From positions 1 through 7,548 of the forward strand of contig SKHS01000283.1 in NCBI GenBank assembly GCA_007116835.1: 7,548 nt of DNA. The letters are read 5' to 3'. The first letter of the stretch is position 1, and the number at the start of each line of letters is the position of its first letter. Shown here piece after piece: positions 1 through 6,618 of the stretch. Made by a program: the position numbers and the translations under genes. The notes under the pieces were generated by a model. That model saw only the letters and a list, made by a program, of their open reading frames with translations, searched no databases and was not told the DNA's origin. Source of the DNA: Halomonas sp. (lineage in GTDB: Bacteria > Pseudomonadota > Gammaproteobacteria > Pseudomonadales > Halomonadaceae).

Positions 1-25
1 AAACAGCAGCAAAAGTCGTTGCAAG

Positions 26-61
26 TTCGCAAATGATCAACTAGCCTTTCGTTATTGAAAA
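26..61. promoter_or_regulatory. Two weak GlpR-like operator candidates
   Basis: Two TTCG-centred elements lie here: TTCGCAAATGATCAAC at 26-41 and TTCGTTATTGAAAA at 48-61. Each partly follows the TTCG-N4-CGAA pattern known for GlpR (DeoR family) operators, with one or more mismatches in the right half. The first shares TTCG-NNAA-YGATCAAC with the better site at 185-200, which is the main reason to list it. Tandem operators are usual for GlpR, but short A/T-rich matches like these also arise by chance. No GlpR gene is in the window. Confidence 0.2.
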
Positions 62-88
62 CAAATGAGAACAAAGCGCCCAATTGAT

Positions 89-167
89 TCACTGGTAACG
101 GTTGGCTCATTCGACAGGTCGTTCATGTTGAGTACGAACCACCCAGGCTAACACCGTTTACCGGTGA
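89..167. repeat. Imperfect inverted repeat upstream of the operon
   Basis: TCACTGGTAACGGT at 89-102 is the reverse complement of ACCGTTTACCGGTGA at 153-167, with one substitution and one extra base. The arms are about 50 bases apart. The right arm overlaps a small hairpin of its own, CACCG-TTTAC-CGGTG (152-166). It could be a looping operator for a dimeric regulator, a transcribed structure, or the remnant of an older terminator. I cannot tell which, and no T-run follows it. Confidence 0.4.
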
Positions 168-180
168 CCATTGCTTCACG

Positions 181-200
181 TTTTTTCGATAACGATCAAC
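181..200. promoter_or_regulatory. Candidate GlpR operator
   Basis: A run of six T leads into TTCGATAACGATCAAC (185-200). The core TCG-ATAA-CGA is a short palindrome that fits the TTCGWTWNCGA centre recalled for the E. coli GlpR operator consensus, and several flanking positions agree too. It lies 68 bases before the glpS start, a sensible place for repression of a glycerol operon released by glycerol-3-phosphate. I found no convincing -35/-10 pair: GATAAC (188-193) could serve as a -10 inside the operator, with only a poor -35 (GTGACC, 164-169) 18 bases upstream. Confidence 0.4.
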
Positions 201-267
201 GCATGACATCTACTAACAATAGTGACTAACAACACCTACCAATAACAATGACGCTAGCGAGATCGGT
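201..267 (+). promoter_or_regulatory. A/C-rich leader of glpS with repeated AAC motifs
   Basis: The stretch before the glpS ATG is poor in G and carries ACTAACAA at 212-219 and again at 225-232, then AATAACAAT at 241-249. The last fits both AAnAAnAA (the Hfq/Crc catabolite-repression motif of pseudomonads) and the (ARN)n pattern bound by the distal face of Hfq. The Shine-Dalgarno is weak (GCGAGA, 257-262, 5 bases before the ATG). An unstructured leader with a weak ribosome site would suit translational control. The functional reading is an inference. Confidence 0.3.
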
Positions 268-1365
268 ATGTCCCTACACTTGCAAAATATCGACCACATC
301 GTCGGTGGTGAAGCTCATATAAGTGAGTTAAGCCTTGAGCTAGAACCGGGTTCTTTCAATGTGTTGCTAGGCAGAACGTTGGCAGGGAAAACAACCCTGA
401 TGCGTTTAATGGCAGGCCTTGAACAGCCCTCCCGGGGAAAAATCTTCATGGATGGCAAGGACGTTACCGGCGTTTCGGTGCGAAAACGCAACGTCTCCAT
501 GGTTTATCAGCAGTTTATCAATTACCCAAGCCTGAGTGTTTACGACAATATTGCCTCGCCTCTTAAGCTGGCTAAAGCGTCACGCCAGGAGATAGACAAG
601 CGGGTACGCGAAACGGCCGAGATGCTTGGCATTGACCACTTACTGGACCGTTTACCTCTAGAGCTTTCAGGCGGGCAGCAGCAGCGCACGGCCATGGGCC
701 GCGCACTGGTCAAGGATGCCGACCTCATCTTGTTTGATGAACCGCTGGTCAATCTTGACTATAAGCTGCGCGAAGCCTTGCGCGATGAACTGCGTGACTT
801 ATTCAAGGCACGTAACTGCATTGCCGTTTATGCCACTACCGAACCCAATGAAGCACTAGCGCTAGGTGGCAATACTGCGGTGCTGCATGAAGGCAAACTG
901 CTGCAGTACGGCCCCACCGAACAGGTCTACCGCGAGCCCAACGGCATCCTGAGCGCTGAAATGTTCTCTGAACCGCCGATCAATATTGTCCCAGGGCATC
1001 TTACCGATAACGAAATCACCTTCGACCAAGACATCCACTTCCCCTGCGACGAAGCGCTGCGCAACCTGCCTGCCGGAGAGTACCGTTTTGGCGTTCGCGC
1101 CTCTCACGTCAGCCTTAAACCCAATGCGGCCGACGATCTGGAACTTGACGTTGAAGTGGAAGTAGCTGAAATCAGCGGCTCAGAAACGTTCCTGCATGTA
1201 AGACACAAGCTATTCCCGCTGGTGCTTCATTTACTTGGTATTCATACACCTGGGGTTAATCAGCGCATTAACGTCTACTTCCCTACCCACAAGCTGTTTG
1301 TGTTTGACCAGCGGGGAAATATTGTCCACACGCCGGAAACACGGGGAGGGGCTCACCATGTCTGA
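268..1365 (+). CDS. glpS: Glycerol ABC transporter ATP-binding protein GlpS
   Basis: A 365-residue CUT1-type ATPase, one of two that energise glycerol import at the inner face of the cytoplasmic membrane. Visible in order: Walker A GRTLAGKT (35-42; the usual Pro after the first Gly is Arg36), Q-loop Gln81 in VYQQF, signature LSGGQ (133-137), Walker B with Asp157 and Glu158, D-loop NLD (162-164), and a C-terminal regulatory (TOBE-like) region from about 230 with GVRASHV (275-281). The switch (H-loop) histidine expected in YVTHDQ is missing: the aligned stretch is YATTEP, with Thr191. From memory, ATTEP is typical of this family, so it is probably a conserved feature rather than damage. The ATG at 268 fits the family N-terminus. 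Its last 8 bases overlap glpT, implying translational coupling. MalK- or UgpC-like proteins are the nearest alternatives, but the paired ATPases and the neighbours favour GlpS. Confidence 0.9.
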   Translation: MSLHLQNIDHIVGGEAHISELSLELEPGSFNVLLGRTLAGKTTLMRLMAGLEQPSRGKIFMDGKDVTGVSVRKRNVSMVYQQFINYPSLSVYDNIASPLKLAKASRQEIDKRVRETAEMLGIDHLLDRLPLELSGGQQQRTAMGRALVKDADLILFDEPLVNLDYKLREALRDELRDLFKARNCIAVYATTEPNEALALGGNTAVLHEGKLLQYGPTEQVYREPNGILSAEMFSEPPINIVPGHLTDNEITFDQDIHFPCDEALRNLPAGEYRFGVRASHVSLKPNAADDLELDVEVEVAEISGSETFLHVRHKLFPLVLHLLGIHTPGVNQRINVYFPTHKLFVFDQRGNIVHTPETRGGAHHV

Positions 1366-2455
1366 GATCGTACTGAAAAGTCTGGCGCATACTTACAGCG
1401 CCAACCCACAGTCGCCTGAAGACTACGCGATACGCCAGATGGAACACGTATGGCATCAAGGCGGTGCCTATGCCCTGCTGGGGCCATCGGGCTGTGGCAA
1501 ATCCACGCTACTGAATATAATTTCCGGACTACTCGAACCTTCCGAAGGCGATGTGTTATTTGACGGCCAACGTGTCAACGAATTACCTCCTGAAGAGCGC
1601 AACATTGCTCAGGTCTTCCAGTTCCCGGTGATCTACGACACCATGACGGTGTTTGATAACCTTGCCTTTCCGTTGCGCAACATCAACATTCCCGAATATC
1701 GGATTACCCCCAAGGTAAAAGAAGTTGCCGATATTCTTGAGCTAACGCCGTTACTCAAGCGTAAAGCCAAAGGGCTGACCGCAGATGAAAAACAAAAAGT
1801 CTCGATGGGTCGGGGGCTGGTGCGCGATGATGTCTCAGCGATTCTATTTGATGAGCCACTAACGGTCATCGACCCTCAGTTGAAGTGGAAACTGCGCCGC
1901 AAGCTGAAGGAGATTCACCAGCGCTTCAATATCACCATGATCTATGTCACTCATGATCAGCTCGAAGCGTCGACCTTCGCCGATAAAATTGCCGTAATGT
2001 ACGAAGGTCAGGTGGTGCAGTTCGGCACCCCTCAAGAACTGTTTGAAGCCCCCGCCCATACCTTCGTTGGCTATTTCATTGGCAGCCCAGGAATGAACAT
2101 TCTCAGCGTGCGTTATGACGCTGGTGAGGTGCTGTTTGGCGACCTGCGACTCCCCGTCCCCAAGCACTTTGTTGATGCCGTTGCCAAGTCCGAAAGTGCC
2201 AATGTGAAGATCGGCATCCGCCCTGAGTTCGTCTCAGTCCATGCTGCCAAACGGGAAGGCGCCCTGCCTGCTCGCAAGCGCCAGGTGCAAGACCTTGGCA
2301 CCTATTCGATTATCACGTTTGAGTTGGGCGACCAGACGTTCAAAGCACGCATGGCCGAAGGCCACCCTGACTTCGGGGACGATATCTATCTCACCTTTGA
2401 CCCAGACCAATTAGGGCTGTTTGTCGACGAATACCGGGTGGAGGTTACTTCATGA
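1358..2455 (+). CDS. glpT: Glycerol ABC transporter ATP-binding protein GlpT
   Basis: The second ATPase of the glycerol importer, also 365 residues, expected to pair with GlpS. Walker A GPSGCGKS (42-49), Q-loop Gln88 in VFQFP, Walker B with Asp165 and Glu166, and H-loop His199 in YVTHDQ are all canonical. The ABC signature is not: where LSGGQ should be, residues 140-144 read LTADE, followed by a normal KQKVSMGRGL. Both signature glycines are lost. I recall GLTADAKQK as typical of this family. A TOBE-like C-terminal region includes GIRPEFV (286-292). The ATG at 1358 is chosen over a TTG 123 bases upstream because GGGGAGGG (1343-1350) lies just before it, and the upstream extension runs through glpS and does not look like a real N-terminus. 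It overlaps glpP by ATGA (2452-2455). It is unrelated to the E. coli glycerol-3-phosphate antiporter of the same name. Confidence 0.9.
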   Translation: MSEIVLKSLAHTYSANPQSPEDYAIRQMEHVWHQGGAYALLGPSGCGKSTLLNIISGLLEPSEGDVLFDGQRVNELPPEERNIAQVFQFPVIYDTMTVFDNLAFPLRNINIPEYRITPKVKEVADILELTPLLKRKAKGLTADEKQKVSMGRGLVRDDVSAILFDEPLTVIDPQLKWKLRRKLKEIHQRFNITMIYVTHDQLEASTFADKIAVMYEGQVVQFGTPQELFEAPAHTFVGYFIGSPGMNILSVRYDAGEVLFGDLRLPVPKHFVDAVAKSESANVKIGIRPEFVSVHAAKREGALPARKRQVQDLGTYSIITFELGDQTFKARMAEGHPDFGDDIYLTFDPDQLGLFVDEYRVEVTS

Positions 2456-3339
2456 ATAACAAAGTCCAAAACAACCGTGCCTGGCTACTGGTTCTACCCA
2501 TGCTGGTACTGGTGGCATTTTCCGCCATTATTCCCTTAATGACGGTGGTGAACTATTCCGTGCAGGATGTGCTGGGGCCCAACGCCCGATTCTTTACCGG
2601 CACTGAGTGGTTTTCAACCATGCTCAACGACTCCAACCTGCAGGCCGCCTTTGGCCGCCAGATACTGTTTTCGCTGACCATTCTAGCCATCCAGATACCG
2701 CTTGGCATCGGCATCGCGCTGTTGATGCCCAAGAAAGGCTGGCAGGCATCTGCCGTGCTGATTCTTATCACCATGCCACTCTTAGTGCCGTGGAACGTTG
2801 TTGGCAGTATCTGGCAAATCTTCACCCGCGGCGACATCGGCTTGATGGGCTGGAGCCTCCGTCAAATTGGGATTGACTACAACATCACCCGCAACGCAGG
2901 CGATGCCTGGTTCACGATCATTTTAATGGATGTATGGCACTGGACACCGCTGGTCGCCATGCTGTGCTACAGCGGTCTGCGCTCTATACCAGAAGCTTAT
3001 TACCAGGCGGCAAGGATTGATCGCGCTTCCAAGTGGGCTGTGTTCCGCTACATTCAGCTGCCCAAACTGACCAACGTACTGGTCATTGCGGTACTGCTAC
3101 GCTTCATGCACTCCTTCATGATCTACGCTGAACCCTTCGTGCTGACCGGCGGCGGCCCAGGCAGCTCAACCACCTTCCTTAGCCAATCACTGGCCACCAT
3201 GGCGATCGGTCAGCAAGACCTTGGACCTTCAGCCGCGTTCTCAATCATTTACTTCCTCGTCATTCTGCTGGTGAGCTGGATTTTCTACACCACCATCATG
3301 CATATGCAGAAAGACAAGAATTCACAGGGAGGTGCGTGA
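2452..3339 (+). CDS. glpP: Glycerol ABC transporter permease GlpP
   Basis: A 295-residue inner-membrane permease of the binding-protein-dependent (CUT1, MalF-like) family, forming half of the glycerol channel. About six hydrophobic segments are visible (roughly 11-34, 70-92, 99-121, 153-176, 208-230 and 260-283). The cytoplasmic EAA loop that docks on an ATPase is at 185-204 (QAARIDRAS, then FRYIQLP). Two usual residues differ: Gln185 stands for the Glu of EAA, and Arg191 replaces the highly conserved Gly after Asp190. The sequence TGGGPGSST (232-240) is typical of MalF-type permeases. Translation is coupled to glpT by a 4-base overlap, with GGAGG at 2440-2444. The length is normal for CUT1 permeases without MalF's large periplasmic insertion. 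Confidence 0.88.
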   Translation: MNNKVQNNRAWLLVLPMLVLVAFSAIIPLMTVVNYSVQDVLGPNARFFTGTEWFSTMLNDSNLQAAFGRQILFSLTILAIQIPLGIGIALLMPKKGWQASAVLILITMPLLVPWNVVGSIWQIFTRGDIGLMGWSLRQIGIDYNITRNAGDAWFTIILMDVWHWTPLVAMLCYSGLRSIPEAYYQAARIDRASKWAVFRYIQLPKLTNVLVIAVLLRFMHSFMIYAEPFVLTGGGPGSSTTFLSQSLATMAIGQQDLGPSAAFSIIYFLVILLVSWIFYTTIMHMQKDKNSQGGA

Positions 3340-3340
3340 G

Positions 3341-4237
3341 ATGTCTTATCAGATTGAAAACACCCAGCAGGGTGAGAAATACAACACCATTTTCAGCAAG
3401 GTTTCTTCAGCCGAGCGCCGCAGACGCAACTCGCGCTCACGGCTAAAGAAGCGGATTCTGCTTGGTATCTATATTGTGCTGCTCATGCTACCCATTTATT
3501 GGCTGCTCAATATGTCGCTGCAAACCAACAGCGAAATCCTCGGGTCGATGACACTGTGGCCGCAAAATCTGACCTTTGATAACTATGCTCGCATTTTCAG
3601 CAACCCAAGCTGGTACATGGGCTATGTCAACTCCCTCATGTACGTGGTGATGAATATGATTATCACCATGCTGGTGGCGCTGCCTGCTGCCTATGCTTTT
3701 AGTCGCTATAAGTTTATTGGCGATAAGCATTTGTTTTTCTGGCTGTTAACCAACTTGATGGCACCGCCTGCTGTCTTCCTACTGCCCTACTTCCAGCTCT
3801 ACTACTCTGTTGGTCTCTTCGACACGCACATTGCCGTAGCGCTCGCACACTGCCTGTTCAATATTCCGCTGGCTATCTGGATTCTAGAAGGCTTTATGAG
3901 CAGCGTGCCCAAAGAGATTGACGAAACAGCCTATATCGATGGCTACAGTTTTCCCAAGTTCTTTATCAAGATTTTCATTCCCATGATTAGCTCAGGCATT
4001 GGCGTCGTCCTGTTCTTCTTATTCATGTTCTCCTGGGTTGAACTGCTGCTGGCACGTACGTTAACTGCCACCGATGCACAGCCTATCGGCATGATCATGA
4101 CAAGAACATCCACGGCTTCTGGTATCGACTGGGGCACGCTGGCCGCCGCAGGCATGTTAACTATTGTGCCGGGCATTCTGGTGGTCTATTTCGTTCGCAA
4201 CCATATTGCCAAGGGCTTTGCCCTGGGCCGCACCTGA
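3341..4237 (+). CDS. glpQ: Glycerol ABC transporter permease GlpQ
   Basis: A 298-residue MalG-like CUT1 permease, the second half of the glycerol channel. It has a basic cytoplasmic N-terminus of about 38 residues (RRRR at 26-29, KKR at 36-38), longer than many relatives, then about six membrane segments starting near 39-60. The EAA loop is at 195-214, ETAYIDGYS with the conserved Gly201 intact and ending in IFIP. The C-terminus FVRNHIAKGFALGRT fits the usual CUT1 tail that contacts the ATPases. The ATG at 3341 is preferred to an in-frame GTG at 3332 because GGGAGG (3327-3332) is 8 bases before the ATG, while the GTG lies on that ribosome site. One base separates it from the glpP stop. It is not the E. 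coli phosphodiesterase GlpQ. Confidence 0.88.
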   Translation: MSYQIENTQQGEKYNTIFSKVSSAERRRRNSRSRLKKRILLGIYIVLLMLPIYWLLNMSLQTNSEILGSMTLWPQNLTFDNYARIFSNPSWYMGYVNSLMYVVMNMIITMLVALPAAYAFSRYKFIGDKHLFFWLLTNLMAPPAVFLLPYFQLYYSVGLFDTHIAVALAHCLFNIPLAIWILEGFMSSVPKEIDETAYIDGYSFPKFFIKIFIPMISSGIGVVLFFLFMFSWVELLLARTLTATDAQPIGMIMTRTSTASGIDWGTLAAAGMLTIVPGILVVYFVRNHIAKGFALGRT

Positions 4238-4252
4238 GTAGGAGGAAACGTT

Positions 4253-4525
4253 ATGTCTTGGATGGTATGGACTTTACCAACAGCTATTTTCTTCTCTTCC
4301 ATTGCGGCCATGCTGGCAGGCATGACGGTCTGGGAGCTGCGTTCTCCAAGCATTGAAAGAAAAGGCTTCTTGCCTATTTCGACTACCCGAGGTGACCGGC
4401 TGTTTATCAGCCTGCTGTCAGCTGCCTTTATTCACCTAGGGGTGGTTGGCTTCACCTCACTGTCGCTTTTAGTGGCGTCGGCCGTGTCGGTTATCTGGCT
4501 GTTGGTGATGATGCGTTGGGGATGA
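4253..4525 (+). CDS. glpU: Small membrane protein GlpU, DUF2160 family
   Basis: A 90-residue protein with three hydrophobic stretches (about 6-27, 49-67 and 69-87) and no signal peptide cleavage site. Residues MTVWE (24-28) and the loop GFLPISTTRGDRLF (38-51) match what I recall of DUF2160, a family of predicted small integral membrane proteins found almost only within glycerol ABC transporter operons. Its biochemical role is not established. It could be an accessory subunit of the permease or an assembly factor. It starts 15 bases after glpQ with a strong ribosome site, GGAGG at 4241-4245, 7 bases before the ATG, so it is clearly meant to be made with the transporter. The family call is fairly sure; any function is inference. 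Confidence 0.85.
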   Translation: MSWMVWTLPTAIFFSSIAAMLAGMTVWELRSPSIERKGFLPISTTRGDRLFISLLSAAFIHLGVVGFTSLSLLVASAVSVIWLLVMMRWG

Positions 4526-4658
4526 AGCCCCTTTATCACACTGCCATGAACAGTTTTCAGTTTAGGAAAGCCCATAACGGCTAGGATGCCGAACTGCACT
4601 AACGCCGGTGTTGATTAACCCGCCGGCGATTAACTCCTCAACGAATAACGAGGTCATC
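4526..4658 (+). promoter_or_regulatory. glpU-glpV gap with GC-rich inverted and direct repeat
   Basis: This 133-base gap is the only sizeable break inside the transporter genes. CGCCGG (4603-4608) pairs with CCGGCG (4623-4628) across a 14-base loop. The same area is an imperfect direct repeat, with CGCCGG at 4603 and 4621 and GATTAAC at 4613 and 4628. No T-run follows, so it is not an obvious terminator. A hairpin just before a binding-protein gene could stabilise the downstream mRNA, or the repeats could be protein sites for an internal promoter. The rest of the gap shows nothing I can name. The glpV ribosome site GAGG (4650-4653) follows. Confidence 0.35.
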
Positions 4659-6425
<1,767 letters not shown>

Positions 6426-6432
6426 TGCCTGC

Positions 6433-6458
6433 CTGGCGAACCCTATGGGGTTCGCCAG
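6433..6458 (+). terminator. Strong hairpin ending the transporter operon
   Basis: CTGGCGAACCC (6433-6443) and GGGTTCGCCAG (6448-6458) form a perfect 11-base-pair stem with a TATG loop, starting 7 bases after the glpV stop. The bases that follow (CCATTGTTTGCATTT) hold only a broken T tract. It is either a leaky intrinsic terminator or a 3' mRNA-protecting structure, so some read-through into glpD is possible. Confidence 0.7.
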
Positions 6459-6465
6459 CCATTGT

Positions 6466-6486
6466 TTGCATTTCGTAAACGTGAGT
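6466..6486. promoter_or_regulatory. Weak GlpR-like site before glpD
   Basis: TTTCGTAAACGTGA (6471-6484) has the CG-N4-CG core of the candidate operator at 185-200 (TTTCGATAACGATCA), with mismatches on the right. It sits between the operon hairpin and the glpD leader, where a separate glpD promoter would be expected. A weak promoter candidate lies just downstream: TTGCTG (6488-6493), 17 bases, then TCTTAT (6511-6516). Both are tentative. Confidence 0.2.
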
Positions 6487-6505
6487 TTTGCTGTTGTTCT
6501 CAAGG

Positions 6506-6564
6506 CGAGCTCTTATTGCTCGAGAGCCGCCCCTGCGGCGCTAGGTTGCTCGACTGAGCACACC
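6506..6564 (+). promoter_or_regulatory. Structured leader region of glpD (three hairpins)
   Basis: Three short hairpins follow one another: CGAGC-TCTTATT-GCTCG (6506-6522), GCCGC-CCCT-GCGGC (6526-6539), and GGT+TGCTC-GACT-GAGCA+ACC with one bulged C (6544-6564). Together with the terminator that follows they form a compact fold of about 95 bases just before glpD. It matches no riboswitch class that I recognise. It may be a regulatory leader or a small terminated RNA. No open reading frame of note lies in it. Confidence 0.45.
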
Positions 6565-6568
6565 GTGC

Positions 6569-6599
6569 CCTCGTTGGGCGAAACAAACGAGGCTTTTTT
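6569..6599 (+). terminator. Intrinsic terminator directly before glpD
   Basis: CCTCGTT (6569-6575) pairs with AACGAGG (6586-6592) around a 10-base loop, followed by C and six T (6594-6599), the classic rho-independent form. It ends 19 bases before the glpD ATG. It leaves no room for a promoter between terminator and gene, so glpD must be transcribed through it from upstream. GCCC (6567-6570) can instead pair with GGGC (6576-6579), a short alternative hairpin that would break the terminator stem. Confidence 0.75.
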
Positions 6600-6618
6600 A
6601 TTCTGTAATAGGTCACTT

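Noticed and set aside
1..267. End of an upstream gene, tRNA or mobile element boundary
   Set aside because: No convincing open frame on either strand, no tRNA-like fold and no target-site duplication or transposon end could be seen.
1235..1357. 41-residue N-terminal extension of GlpT from a TTG codon
   Set aside because: It lies inside glpS in another frame, its residues look like shadow translation, and the ATG at 1358 has a strong ribosome site and the expected family start.
3332..3340. GTG start for GlpQ
   Set aside because: It overlaps the ribosome site GGGAGG that serves the ATG at 3341.
4608..4658. GTG start giving GlpV 17 extra residues
   Set aside because: It falls in the repeat stem, lacks a good ribosome site and would place hydrophilic residues before a normal signal peptide; the ATG at 4659 has GAGG at the right distance.
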